51,981 nt of DNA from Mycolicibacter senuensis (GCF_003284925.1 NZ_QMEX01000016.1:1-51981), one strand, 5' to 3'; positions 7,729 to 16,563 are shown, numbered from the stretch's first letter. Translations and numbers: made by a program. Notes: generated by a model not told the origin, from the sequence alone.

Positions 7729-8540
7729 GATGCAACCGCCGGAATGCGCTGCTCGGCGGGTTCGCTTGCCTCAGCGGCCAACGTCTTTGGCACGAAGCTG
7801 CATGCACCACGAATGAGGACCAGAGCCAGGCAGATGCTCAGCACCGTTGCCACGGCCACCACGCCAGGTTGCGGGTTAGGCAGATGAAGGCTGATGATCA
7901 TCGGCCAGCCAGCTCCGAAGTTGGTTCCGTAGAACGTAACCGGGAATAGCGCCAACAGGCCGACGAGCTGATATGCGTTGCTGACCCGTTTGCGCAGGAT
8001 GGTTGCGGCCACCGCGAATAAGATGATTTGCGCCGTCTCGAGGATTGCAATAGCGAACGGGTAGTTGAGGATTCGCAAAACGTGCGGCCCGTAGTAGCTG
8101 TAGGCGTTGCCATTGATGCCGTACATCTCGAATATGCAGGACATCACGAACCCTGCGCCGGCTAGCTTGTATAGCGCCTGGCGCGTCATGATGCCATGGT
8201 ATAGCCGGTGGGCGATCACTATGGCAGCACTGGCGTACAAGACGGCGTAGCCACTGTGGGTCCAGATCGGCTGTGGAGTCCCGAAGGACTCAAAATGAGT
8301 GACCATGCCTTCGGTGGAGTAAAAATATAAGGCGGTAGCCACGTCATAGAGCGGTTCGGCAAACGCCCCAAGCATCGCCGCGACAATCATCAAGGGATAG
8401 AAGGGCGTTCGCTCCCGAATGCCCATTCGGACTGCGATCACGAAGAATATCGCAGTCAGTCCCCAACTCGCGCAGATGAGCACAGCTTGCGTCGTGTGGT
8501 TCAGTTCGTGGTTCACAATCTCGGGCGGAATGTACTGCAT
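7725..8540 (-). CDS. Polytopic membrane protein of unknown function, paralog A
   Basis: 271 aa, seven or eight predicted helices (roughly 18-38, 46-66, 92-112, 122-142, 160-182, 190-210, 228-248) and a hydrophilic tail. First gene of a three-gene operon with paralog B and an epoxide-hydrolase-like protein. It keeps all motifs of paralog B (A-E-P-L-Y-D, F-G-T-P-Q-P-I-W, F-E-M-Y-G-I-N, Y-S-Y-Y-G, L-N-Y-P, E-T-A-Q-I). No lysine sits in the last helix, so it is not a retinal-binding rhodopsin. Size and buried acidic residues recall integral-membrane terpene cyclases, but I see no firm match. Confidence 0.8.
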   Translation of the reverse strand: MQYIPPEIVNHELNHTTQAVLICASWGLTAIFFVIAVRMGIRERTPFYPLMIVAAMLGAFAEPLYDVATALYFYSTEGMVTHFESFGTPQPIWTHSGYAVLYASAAIVIAHRLYHGIMTRQALYKLAGAGFVMSCIFEMYGINGNAYSYYGPHVLRILNYPFAIAILETAQIILFAVAATILRKRVSNAYQLVGLLALFPVTFYGTNFGAGWPMIISLHLPNPQPGVVAVATVLSICLALVLIRGACSFVPKTLAAEASEPAEQRIPAVAS

Positions 8541-8803
8541 CTAGCTGACCCCTTGTCGTTTCCAGCGGACTGTTTTTCCGCGGTCCGGTTCGATAGGTAT
8601 CGATCATCGCGTCGTTATGACTTGCAGCACATCTCTCCAGCCGAGGAACCACCTCCCCATTTCGGGTCATCAGCCGCTGGGGCCGGCGGACGGCCGCGCC
8701 CTGCGGTCGAGGCACTCGGACACGTTTCCGCCGAGGGGATTTTCCTCCCCCGGTCGAGGGTGATATTTACGATCACGGGCTCCGGCTGTGCGAATCTGAA
8801 CCG
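8541..8803. promoter_or_regulatory. Divergent promoter region with two palindromes
   Basis: 263 bases between the membrane-protein operon (-) and the F420-type oxidoreductase (+). It holds CGATA-GG-TATCG (8591-8602), about 50 bases before the membrane operon, and a C5/G-rich imperfect palindrome TCCCCC...GAGGGTGA (8746-8763) about 40 bases before the oxidoreductase start. Regulatory role inferred from position. Confidence 0.45.
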
Positions 8804-9859
8804 ATGTACGTTGACAGCAATATCGGCGGCGGGATCGACGGGACCAGCGGAGCCGATCTGGCTGTCCTGAGCGACCAGATCAGGACCGCGGAACAGATCG
8901 GTTTCGACGGCGTGTGGTCCACCGAGGTCAGCCGCGACCCGTTCCTGCCGCTGGTAATCGCGGCCGACCGATCCGCCACGCTGCAACTCGGAACCGCCGT
9001 CGCGGTGGCGTTCGCCCGCAACCCGATGAGCATGGCGGTAGCCGCCAATGACCTGCACGCGATCAGCCACGGCAGATTCGTGCTGGGGCTGGGGACGCAG
9101 ATTCGGGCGCATGTCACCCGGCGCTTCAGCATGCCCTGGTCGGCGCCGGCCGAACGGATGCGGGAATACATCGAAGCGATGCGGGCGATATGGCGTGCCT
9201 GGGAGTCCGGGGAGAAACTCGACTTCCGCGGCGAGCACTACCAGCACACGTTGATGACCCCGATGTTCACCCCGGAGCCGCATCCTTACGGGCCGCCCCG
9301 GGTGGTGGTCGCCGCGGTGGGACCGAAGATGACCGTGGTGGCGTCCGAAGCCGCGGACGGTCTGCTGGTGCACGGCTTCACCACCGCCCGCTACCTGCGC
9401 GAGGTGACCATGCCGGTGATCGACGCGGGCCTGGCCGCCACCGGACGCGTCCGCGGGGATTTCACGATCTCGTATCCGGGACTGGTCGCTACCGGCTCCG
9501 ATGAGCGCTCGTTCACCGAGGCGCTGCGCCAGGTGCGCCGCCAGATCGCCTTCTACGGTGCGACCCCGGCCTACCGGGCAGTGCTCGACCTGCACGGGTG
9601 CGGCGACTTGCACACCGAGTTACACAGGCTGTCGAAGTCCGGCGATTGGGCAGCCATGACCGGGCTGATCGACGATGAGATCCTGGGGATGTTCGCCGTG
9701 GTAGGCGAACCGAAAACCGTTGCCGCCGAGGTCGTTCACCGCTTCGACGGGTTGGTGGACCGGTTCACCCTCTACACCCCTTTTCCCCTCGATGACACCG
9801 TACGGGCCGGCATCGTCGAGGGGATCAAGACGGCTAGTCCTGCGTTGCCGCGGCGTTGA
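8804..9859 (+). CDS. LLM-class (luciferase-like) F420-dependent oxidoreductase, TIGR03617-like
   Basis: 351 aa. Bacterial luciferase-like TIM barrel: A-E-Q-I-G-F-D-G-V-W-S-T-E at about 29-41, L-G-T-A-V-A-V-A-F-A-R-N-P at about 63-75, and F-V-L-G-L-G-T-Q-I at about 92-100. Such proteins use F420 (or FMN) to reduce or oxidise small organics. The E-V-S-R-D-P-F pattern and length fit the mycobacterial TIGR03617 subgroup, of unknown substrate. Its 3' end overlaps the acyl-CoA dehydrogenase gene by 26 bases on the other strand. A C5/G-rich palindrome lies upstream. Confidence 0.85.
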   Translation: MYVDSNIGGGIDGTSGADLAVLSDQIRTAEQIGFDGVWSTEVSRDPFLPLVIAADRSATLQLGTAVAVAFARNPMSMAVAANDLHAISHGRFVLGLGTQIRAHVTRRFSMPWSAPAERMREYIEAMRAIWRAWESGEKLDFRGEHYQHTLMTPMFTPEPHPYGPPRVVVAAVGPKMTVVASEAADGLLVHGFTTARYLREVTMPVIDAGLAATGRVRGDFTISYPGLVATGSDERSFTEALRQVRRQIAFYGATPAYRAVLDLHGCGDLHTELHRLSKSGDWAAMTGLIDDEILGMFAVVGEPKTVAAEVVHRFDGLVDRFTLYTPFPLDDTVRAGIVEGIKTASPALPRR

Positions 9860-11093
9860 GCAGGAACTCGCCGATGTAGGTTCGGGACTGGTCACCGTTG
9901 AGCGGCTGGAACATCGATGCCGCGGAATCCCGGTAGAGGCGCTCGAAGATGGTGCCCTTACGGAACGACGAGCCGCCCACCATGCTCATCGCATGCCGCG
10001 ACATGTGCAGCACGTTGTCGGCGATGAAAGTCTTGGCCAAGCCGATGTAGGGGAAGCGCAGCTCCGCCGGCCACTTGGCGTCGTTGCTGTCGATCAGATC
10101 CTGACAGGTTTGGTAGAGCACCCGCCGGGACACCTCGACGCGGCTGGCGAAATCGCCGATCCCGTCGATGATGTGGCCGATCTTGGCCACCTCGACGTCG
10201 GCGGCGGCGATGGCGCCGAAGGTGGCGCCCAGATGCTTCTTGGAGAGCGCCTTGATCGACTCCTCGAGGATCCGCTGCTGCATGCCAAGGTAGATGCTGG
10301 CGAACATCAGTGAGGCCCATTCCAATACCCCGAACGCGCCGGTGCGCCACTGGCAGATGTATCCGTCCTCGGGGATGTAGTAGCCGTCGAAGTGGATCAC
10401 CTGGGTGCCGGTGGCGTGCATGCCCAGTGCGTTCCAGGTCTTCTCGATCCGGATACCGTCGCCGATGCCGTTCTCATCGACCTTGAAGTCGCCGATGAAG
10501 AATTTCTCGGCGGCGAGCCGTTCGTCGAACGTCTCGGGCAGGTTGCCGTCCGCGTCGGTGACCGTCGCGTTGGTGGTGATGATGTCGGCGGCCTCGCACA
10601 GCGTGCCCCAGGTCTTCTTGCCGTACACCTTCCAGCCTCCGCCCGGTTGCGGCACGGCTTTCATGTCAGCCAGCCCGGAGAAGCCGGCACGCTGTTCGGA
10701 GAACGGGCCGAACATCAACTCACCGTCGACGACGCGTTTCAGCCAGTACTCGTTCTGCTCGGGCGACATCAGGTTCCCGGCGATGCCGACCATGATGTAG
10801 TGCATGTTGTAGGCCAGGGCGATGGCGGAGTCCCCCCGCGACATCTCGCTGACCACCTTGGAGACGTGCAAGATATTGCCGCCCGGGCCGCCGAACTCCT
10901 TCGGCACCTGCAGGGCGCCGAGCCCCGATTTTTTGAACACCTCGATCGAGGGGTACGCGAACGTGTTTTCCTGATCGTACTTGGGGCCGATCTCGCGGAA
11001 GAATTGCGAGATTTCCTGCGCCTTTGCGAAGTACGGCTCGAATTCCTCCTCGGTCATGTCCTCGACAAGAGTGGCGAACTCGGTGGTGGTCAT
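9834..11093 (-). CDS. Acyl-CoA dehydrogenase family protein (FadE-like)
   Basis: 419 aa. FAD-dependent acyl-CoA dehydrogenase fold: N-terminal helical domain with L-Q-V-P-K-E-F-G-G-P-G-G (about 61-72), middle beta domain with F-G-P-F-S-E-Q-R-A-G (about 128-137), C-terminal helical domain with F-E-R-L-Y-R-D-S-A-A (about 385-394). The usual E-G-T catalytic motif near the C-terminus is absent (F-Q-P-L-N-G-D-Q instead); a Glu in V-L-E-W-A-S at about 258 matches the helix-G position used by isovaleryl-type dehydrogenases. Divergent from the SnoaL/FadD/aldehyde dehydrogenase operon. Substrate unknown. Confidence 0.87.
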   Translation of the reverse strand: MTTTEFATLVEDMTEEEFEPYFAKAQEISQFFREIGPKYDQENTFAYPSIEVFKKSGLGALQVPKEFGGPGGNILHVSKVVSEMSRGDSAIALAYNMHYIMVGIAGNLMSPEQNEYWLKRVVDGELMFGPFSEQRAGFSGLADMKAVPQPGGGWKVYGKKTWGTLCEAADIITTNATVTDADGNLPETFDERLAAEKFFIGDFKVDENGIGDGIRIEKTWNALGMHATGTQVIHFDGYYIPEDGYICQWRTGAFGVLEWASLMFASIYLGMQQRILEESIKALSKKHLGATFGAIAAADVEVAKIGHIIDGIGDFASRVEVSRRVLYQTCQDLIDSNDAKWPAELRFPYIGLAKTFIADNVLHMSRHAMSMVGGSSFRKGTIFERLYRDSAASMFQPLNGDQSRTYIGEFLLNAAATQD

Positions 11094-11173
11094 GTGCGTA
11101 ACACTCCTTAGTTTCTCTACGGCCCCGTCCGGCGGTCGATCCTCCGATTCTGGCCAGCACGGGCGATGGGCAA

Positions 11174-11298
11174 ACCCCCCTCAGGAGGTATGTGCGTCCA
11201 ACATTGGGGGAGACAAATTCGCAGGCCCGGCAGGGGCGGAGCTCGCCCCGGGGTGGGCGCATCCCCCCATGGGGCGGTCCGTTTCCTCCCGGGGGTAG
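11174..11298. promoter_or_regulatory. Cluster of G/C-run palindromes in a divergent promoter
   Basis: The 278-base gap 11094-11371 between FadE-like (-) and SnoaL-like (+) genes contains four inverted repeats: ACCCCCCTCAGGAGGT (11174-11189), GGGGCG-N5-CGCCCC (11233-11249), TCCCCCCATGGGGCGG (11262-11277) and CCTCCCGGGGGTAG (11285-11298). The first shares CCCCTCAGG with an element at 27844-27861. They are candidate operators, perhaps for the LuxR-type regulators encoded at 16564-18839. Confidence 0.5.
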
Positions 11299-11371
11299 TG
11301 GCTGGCCACGGTGTCGCTCCATACCGTCGGTGGTGACCTCAATAATTCGCGCAAACGCTTAGGAGAGAGAG

Positions 11372-11833
11372 ATGTCGCCAAGTCGCCATCATTTCGCCGT
11401 CAAATGGCTGAAGGCCTTCCGGGAAAGCGCGGAGGCTGTCGTCGCGCTCTACGCCGACGACTTCTTGTTCGAGGATCCGATCCTCGGCCAAACCATCACC
11501 TCCAAGGACGAGCTGCTGCGCGTTTTCGCGCCCTATGCCAACGCCGATACCGCGAACGGCATCGGGATCAACAACTTCCGCATCGATGAGGTGGTCGGCG
11601 ACGACAAGGCGGCGATCTATCGCTGGACCTGGAATGCGCCGACGGCAGCCGCCTTCGTCGGCATCCCAACGGGCGGAAGGGTTCCCGGTACGCGCGGCAT
11701 CACCTTCCACATCTATGACGCCGACGGGCGCATCAAGCGCGAGGCGAGTTTCTGGGACGTGGTGACCGCGGTCCGCGACTTGGGCCAACCCACCGACCCG
11801 TCCTCGGTCAGCCGTCCGGCCGCACTGGTCTGA
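11372..11833 (+). CDS. SnoaL-like protein 1
   Basis: 153 aa, NTF2/SnoaL-type cone fold inferred from A-L-Y-A-D-D-F-L-F-E-D-P at about 24-35 and the closing pattern G-I-T-F-H-I-Y-D-A-D-G-R-I-K-R-E-x-x-F-W-D. AGGAG lies about eight bases before the ATG. It is a diverged tandem copy of the next gene (shared N-G-I-G, T-R-G-I-T, D-A-D-G-x-I-x-R-E). First gene of the FadD operon. SnoaL folds serve cyclases, hydratases and isomerases; the reaction here is unknown. Confidence 0.8.
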   Translation: MSPSRHHFAVKWLKAFRESAEAVVALYADDFLFEDPILGQTITSKDELLRVFAPYANADTANGIGINNFRIDEVVGDDKAAIYRWTWNAPTAAAFVGIPTGGRVPGTRGITFHIYDADGRIKREASFWDVVTAVRDLGQPTDPSSVSRPAALV

Positions 11834-11853
11834 ACCGAAAGGAATCACCCGAA

Positions 11854-12369
11854 ATGACACTGGGCACCACACTGGCCGTCGACCACGCGCGGCGCTGGGC
11901 GGCCGCACTGACCACGGACACCGCCGCCGCCGTCGGCTTGTACGCCGACGACCTGGTCTACGACGATCACATGGACTCCGACCATGTGCTCGACACCGCG
12001 ATCACCAAGGCCGAACTCGAGCCAAAATTGGCGCCGTTCGCGAACAAGAACGCCGACAACGGGATCGGTGTGCACACCTTCGTCGCCACTGAGGCGTTCC
12101 AGCTGGCCGGCGTCGGCGGCAACCCGGCCGTGGTGATCCTGTGGGACTGGGTCGGCGAGCAGCTGGACAATTTCCGCGGCGTGCCGGCCGGGCGTAAACG
12201 GTTGGCCACCAGGGGCATCACCTGGCACCAGCTGGATGCCGACGGCAAGATCGAACGCGAGACCACCTACTGGAATGACACGCCGGTGCTGCAGGAGCTC
12301 GGCGCCCCGATCGTCACTCCGCCGTATTGGGTCGAGGGCTTCGACCCGTCGTCTCTCGTCGGATCCTGA
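11854..12369 (+). CDS. SnoaL-like protein 2
   Basis: 171 aa. Same fold and landmarks as the preceding gene: G-L-Y-A-D-D-L-V-Y-D-D-H, D-N-G-I-G-V-H-T-F, T-R-G-I-T-W-H-Q-L-D-A-D-G-K-I-E-R-E. Preceded by GAAAGGAA about eleven bases before ATG 11854 and 20 bases after gene 1. The pair may form a heterodimer, since SnoaL proteins are usually dimers (inference). Twelve bases separate it from fadD. Confidence 0.8.
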   Translation: MTLGTTLAVDHARRWAAALTTDTAAAVGLYADDLVYDDHMDSDHVLDTAITKAELEPKLAPFANKNADNGIGVHTFVATEAFQLAGVGGNPAVVILWDWVGEQLDNFRGVPAGRKRLATRGITWHQLDADGKIERETTYWNDTPVLQELGAPIVTPPYWVEGFDPSSLVGS

Positions 12370-12380
12370 CCACCGGCGCC

Positions 12381-13973
12381 ATGCACAGCAAAGTCAGCGG
12401 AATGTGGGGCATCCTGCCGGATGTCTTCGACCGCGCCTGCACCTACTACCGGGACTCGGTCGCAATCATCGACGGTGAGCGCTCGCTGACCTACGGCGAG
12501 ATGCGGGCGGTGCGCAACCAGATCGCCAACGGGTTGATCGGGCTCGGGTTACAAAAGGGCGACCGGGTGGGTCTGCTGATGCCCAACGTCTTGGAGTTCA
12601 TCCCCTGCCAGCACGGAATCTGGGCGGCCGGGGCGGTGATGGTGCAGATGACGGCTCGCGCGTCGGCCGGTGCCTTCCACTCGAATCTGCACCAAACCGA
12701 CGCCACCACGCTGATCTACCACGCCAAGTTCGACGAGGCGGTCGCCGCGATCCGGGACGAGCTGCCCAAACTTCAGACCTTGATCCGGGTCGGCGGCACG
12801 CCCGGTGCTGCGGCGACCGCGCTGGCTGCGCTGGACTTCGATGACGTCGTCGGCAACCAGGCCACCACCCGGCCCGAGGTGGACATCGACGAACACGATG
12901 AGGCTTACATCATGTTCACCTCGGGTAGCACCGGCGAGCCCAAGGGTGTGGTGAACACGCACTTCACCTGGGGCTACACCGGTATCTCGGCAGGGTTGGA
13001 CATCGGCGATATCCGGGCCGGGGAGGTATTCGCGCACGGTGCACCGCTGACGCACTACTCCGGCGGATTCGTGTTGCCGACATTCGTGCGCGGCGGCACC
13101 AACGTGATGCTGCCCGGCATGGATGTCGAGACGTTGCTGGCCAACATCCAACGTCACCGGGTGACCGCGACGGCCGTCGTGCCGACGATCATCTACCTGT
13201 TGTTGGACGACCCTCGGCGCTCCGAGTTCGACGTGTCGACGCTGCACACGATGATCTACGCCGGATCGCCGATCGCGCCGGAACGTCTTCGTGAGGCGTT
13301 GGACGTGTTCGGGCCTATCTTCGTCCAGACCTACGCCGGCACCGAACAGGGATTCGTGTCCTGCTTGCGCAAGCACGAGCACCACGGCACCGACGAAATG
13401 TGGCTGCGTCGTCTGGCGTCGGCGGGACGGCCGTTGTTCGCGGTGCAAGCCTCCATCCGGGACGACCGCGGAGGTGAACTGCCGCCGGGCGAGGCCGGGG
13501 AGATCTGCACCCGCCAGCTCGGCCAGTTGAAGACCTATCTCGATGCGTCACGCAACCCGGAGCTGCTCCGCGAGGGCTGGCTGCACACCGGCGACATCGC
13601 CCACGTCGACCGGGACGGCTTTCTCTACATCGTCGACCGCAAGAAGGACATGGTGGTCAGCGGCGGGTTCAACGTGTTCCCCCGCCAAGTCGAAGACATC
13701 CTGTCGACGCATCCGTCGGTGTCCCAGAGCGCGGTCATCGGTGTGCCACACCCGAAATGGGGTGAGTCGGTACTGGCCGTCGTCGTCACCAAGCCCGGGA
13801 TACCGGTGACCGAAACCGAGTTGATCGACCACGTGAAAACCGCCCTGGGCAGTGTGGCGGCGCCGAAGTCGATCGTGTTCGTCGACACCTTGCCGGTCAA
13901 CTCGACCGGCAAGGTGGACAAGAAGTCCATCCGCGAACCGTACTGGCGCGGGCGGGAACGCCAGATCGGCTGA
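12381..13973 (+). CDS. Acyl-CoA synthetase (FadD-type, AMP-forming)
   Basis: 530 aa. Adenylate-forming ligase that activates a carboxylic acid to its CoA ester. P-loop M-F-T-S-G-S-T-G-E-P-K-G-V at about 177-189, Y-A-G-T-E-Q-G-F at about 318-325, hinge region G-W-L-H-T-G-D-I-A then D-R-K-K-D-M-V-V-S-G-G-F-N-V-F-P at about 418-434, and C-terminal catalytic lysine in N-S-T-G-K-V-D-K. ATG 12381 chosen: it starts the family-like M-H-S-K-V-S-G-M-W-G. Operon with the SnoaL and aldehyde dehydrogenase genes suggests a catabolic acid, possibly made by that dehydrogenase. Substrate unknown. Confidence 0.92.
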   Translation: MHSKVSGMWGILPDVFDRACTYYRDSVAIIDGERSLTYGEMRAVRNQIANGLIGLGLQKGDRVGLLMPNVLEFIPCQHGIWAAGAVMVQMTARASAGAFHSNLHQTDATTLIYHAKFDEAVAAIRDELPKLQTLIRVGGTPGAAATALAALDFDDVVGNQATTRPEVDIDEHDEAYIMFTSGSTGEPKGVVNTHFTWGYTGISAGLDIGDIRAGEVFAHGAPLTHYSGGFVLPTFVRGGTNVMLPGMDVETLLANIQRHRVTATAVVPTIIYLLLDDPRRSEFDVSTLHTMIYAGSPIAPERLREALDVFGPIFVQTYAGTEQGFVSCLRKHEHHGTDEMWLRRLASAGRPLFAVQASIRDDRGGELPPGEAGEICTRQLGQLKTYLDASRNPELLREGWLHTGDIAHVDRDGFLYIVDRKKDMVVSGGFNVFPRQVEDILSTHPSVSQSAVIGVPHPKWGESVLAVVVTKPGIPVTETELIDHVKTALGSVAAPKSIVFVDTLPVNSTGKVDKKSIREPYWRGRERQIG

Positions 13974-13990
13974 CCAGCAAGGAGTCTCAC

Positions 13991-15493
13991 GTGAGCACCA
14001 ACCACTACCCGTTGTATCTCGACGGCAACTGGATCGACACCGACGAGCAGTACGAGATCCGCAGCCCCGCCACCGAAGAGCTGGTTGCAACGGTGGCCAA
14101 GGGAACCACGCAGCATGTCGATGCCGCGGTGGCCGCGGCAAAGGCCTCGTTCGAAGAAGGGACCTGGCGGCGGACATCACCGGCTGAACGCGCGGCGCTG
14201 ATCAACACCGTCGCCGAACGTCTGGCAGCCCGCAGCGACGAGCTCGCCGCGCTGCAGAGCCGCGAGAACGGCGCCACCATCCGGATCACCGGAGCCTTTC
14301 ACCTCGGCCTGCCCATCGGCCAGTTGCAGTACCTGGCGGCCATCACCGCCGACTACGAATGGGAGACGCGCGGGCCGGCGATCGAGCCGGTTCCCGCCGA
14401 GGGCCTCGTGGCCCGGGAACCCATCGGCGTGGTCGCTGCGATCGTCCCGTGGAACATCCCGCTGCTGACCACGGTGTGGAAGATCGGGCCTGCCCTGGCC
14501 GCCGGCAACTCCGTCGTGCTCAAACCCGACGAGCACGCTCCCCTGCTGCCGCTGGAATTGGCCCGCGAGTTCGACGCCGCCGGCCTACCGGCCGGTGTCC
14601 TCAACGTCGTCACCGGAGACGGTGAGCCGGTGGGCGCCCACCTGTCCGGGCATCCCGACGTCCGAAAGGTCGCCTTCACCGGATCCACTGCGGTCGGCAA
14701 GAGCATCCTGCGTCAGTCCGCGGACAGCATCCGGCGGGTGACGTTGGAGCTCGGCGGCAAGGGCGCCAACATCATTCTCGACGATGCCGACCTGGATGCG
14801 GCCGTCGACGGCTCGTTGTTCGCCTGCATGGCCAACAACGGCGAGGCCTGCGAAGCCGGGACCCGGCTGCTGATCCCGTCGAACCGGCGCGACGAGATCG
14901 TCGACCGGCTGCTCAAAAGGGCCGCCACCCTGCGCCTCGGGGATCCGCTGCAACCGACGACCCATGTCGGGCCGATTATCTCCGCGACCCAGCGCGACCG
15001 CGTCCTGGACTACATCGGCATCGCCGAGGCCGAAGGCGCCAAGGTGGCGCTGGGCGGGCGGATGCCATCCGGACCGGGATTCGACAAGGGGTACTGGATC
15101 GAACCCACGATTCTGCTCGATGTCACCAACGACATGCGGGTGGCCCGCGAGGAGGTGTTCGGGCCGGTGCTGGTGGTGCTGACCTACGACTCGGTTGACG
15201 AAGCGGTCAAGATCGCCAACGACACGAACTACGGTCTGTCCGCCGGTGTTTGGGGCGGCGAAGAACGCGCGCTCGACGTCGCGCGCCGGCTCGAAGCCGG
15301 GATGGTCTGGGTCAACAACTGGCACGTCATCCATCCGGCCTACCCCTTCGGCGGGTACAAAGAGAGCGGCCTGGGCCGCGAAGGCGGACCGAACGCGCTC
15401 GACGAGTACGTCGAAGAGAAGTTCATCTCCCTGGATCGCTCGGGCGGGATCGCCAACACCGCGTTCGCGATCGTGATCGACCCCGAGGAATGA
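13991..15493 (+). CDS. Aldehyde dehydrogenase (NAD(P)-dependent)
   Basis: 500 aa, full length. ALDH landmarks: P-W-N-I-P-L near 153-158, K-P-D-E-H near 177, F-T-G-S-T-A-V-G near 230, general base Glu in L-E-L-G-G-K near 253, catalytic Cys in N-N-G-E-A-C near 286, and E-E-V-F-G-P-V near 390. AAGGAG lies shortly before the start. Oxidises an aldehyde to the acid, probably supplying the neighbouring FadD. The next gene starts inside its stop codon (ATGA). Confidence 0.93.
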   Translation: MSTNHYPLYLDGNWIDTDEQYEIRSPATEELVATVAKGTTQHVDAAVAAAKASFEEGTWRRTSPAERAALINTVAERLAARSDELAALQSRENGATIRITGAFHLGLPIGQLQYLAAITADYEWETRGPAIEPVPAEGLVAREPIGVVAAIVPWNIPLLTTVWKIGPALAAGNSVVLKPDEHAPLLPLELAREFDAAGLPAGVLNVVTGDGEPVGAHLSGHPDVRKVAFTGSTAVGKSILRQSADSIRRVTLELGGKGANIILDDADLDAAVDGSLFACMANNGEACEAGTRLLIPSNRRDEIVDRLLKRAATLRLGDPLQPTTHVGPIISATQRDRVLDYIGIAEAEGAKVALGGRMPSGPGFDKGYWIEPTILLDVTNDMRVAREEVFGPVLVVLTYDSVDEAVKIANDTNYGLSAGVWGGEERALDVARRLEAGMVWVNNWHVIHPAYPFGGYKESGLGREGGPNALDEYVEEKFISLDRSGGIANTAFAIVIDPEE

Positions 15494-16041
15494 CCGTGAC
15501 CGCTTTCGCCGACATCACGCTCGCGCACCCGTTGCGCCTGGTACTGCAGCTACCCGACGGCTCGCTGGTCGACCTGACCTCGCCGATGGACGCCGGCAGG
15601 GCGTGCGTGTCCACGTCGGTGGTGCGAATCGAGGCGCCGGATCTGCGTGTGTGTTCGCGCAAGACCGCGGCGTTGCATGCCGAAGCCGCCGAACGCGGCG
15701 ACGAGACATCCGTGCTCGTCGACCTCGAAGTCGTGATCGACCGGGACATGTGCGCGGCACGGAAAACCCTGGCCGACTTGAAGCGACCGGTAGCTCCGAA
15801 CACGCTGAGATATGTGGGCACGGCGACCGGATTGGCCGGGCTGATCGCCGACATCCACACCCTGCAACTCACCGACGGCGTCACGCTGATGCCGCTGTCG
15901 CAATTGGCGCTCGACCTGATCTTGGACGAGGCGCTGCCCCAGCTTCGGACGATGGGTCTCGACGCCGTCGGCAACCCGCTTGCGACTGTGCGCCAGTCGC
16001 AGCCATCCGCCCGAACAACTGGAAGTCAGGAGCCGGCATGA
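15490..16041 (+). CDS. Stand-alone C-terminal segment of an LLM flavin monooxygenase
   Basis: 183 aa. No complete domain is recognisable, but residues about 45-165 read like the C-terminal third of nitrilotriacetate-monooxygenase-type LLM proteins: a stretch like V-L-V-D-L-E-V-V-I, then [15 protein letters not shown], then D-G-V-T-L-M-P and a closing L-P-Q-L-R-T-M-G-L. The TIM-barrel N-terminus with the flavin site is missing. Start and stop overlap neighbours by 4 bases each (ATGA both sides), so the gene looks maintained rather than broken. It precedes a flavin reductase, the usual partner of such monooxygenases. Assignment is by eye. Confidence 0.6.
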   Translation: MTVTAFADITLAHPLRLVLQLPDGSLVDLTSPMDAGRACVSTSVVRIEAPDLRVCSRKTAALHAEAAERGDETSVLVDLEVVIDRDMCAARKTLADLKRPVAPNTLRYVGTATGLAGLIADIHTLQLTDGVTLMPLSQLALDLILDEALPQLRTMGLDAVGNPLATVRQSQPSARTTGSQEPA

Positions 16042-16559
16042 CCACCTCCATCTCCCACGCAGCCGTTACACCCGACGAATACCGCGCCGTCTGCCGACGC
16101 CACCCCGCCGGGGTCGCCATCATCACGCTGAACTCCGGCACCGGACCGGTCGGTTTCACCGCCACCTCGTTCGCGTCGCTGTCGGCGGACCCGCCGCTGG
16201 TGTGCTTCAACATCACGCACACCTCGTCCAGCATCGCCGCACTGCGGGGGGCGGACTCGCTGGTGATCCATCTGCTCGGCGAGCACCAGCTGGAGCTGGC
16301 GCAACGGTTCTCCCGCAGCGCCGAACACCGTTTCGCCGACAAGACATCCTGGAGCCTGCTGGAAACCGGTGAACCGGTGCTTGCGGGCACACCGGCCTGG
16401 CTGCGCGCCACACTGCAGCAGCTGATTCCCGCCGGTGATTCCACCCTGGTCATCGGGTACGTCACCCACACCCATTGCGAGCGGGACGTCGACGGCGCAC
16501 CCGCACCGCTGATCTATCACGACGGCGCCTACCTGCGCACCACCCGTGTCGAGCGCTGA
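16038..16559 (+). CDS. Flavin reductase domain protein (HpaC/NtaB-like)
   Basis: 173 aa. FMN-binding split-barrel reductase: [11 protein letters not shown] at about 20-30, [17 protein letters not shown] at about 39-55, I-H-L-L-G near 77, F, R and H residues of the substrate pocket later. Such enzymes supply reduced flavin to a two-component monooxygenase. The only monooxygenase-like neighbours are the truncated LLM segment just upstream and the F420/LLM gene at 8804. Last gene of the operon; it ends 4 bases from the convergent LuxR gene. Confidence 0.88.
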   Translation: MTTSISHAAVTPDEYRAVCRRHPAGVAIITLNSGTGPVGFTATSFASLSADPPLVCFNITHTSSSIAALRGADSLVIHLLGEHQLELAQRFSRSAEHRFADKTSWSLLETGEPVLAGTPAWLRATLQQLIPAGDSTLVIGYVTHTHCERDVDGAPAPLIYHDGAYLRTTRVER

Positions 16560-16563
16560 CCGG

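Noticed and set aside
7725..8540. Rhodopsin or heliorhodopsin
   Set aside because: Seven-helix size is suggestive, but no lysine for retinal attachment lies in the last helix and motifs differ.
8541..8803. Possible small gene in the gap before the F420 oxidoreductase
   Set aside because: Frames here are shadows or run in from neighbours; no start with a ribosome site was found.
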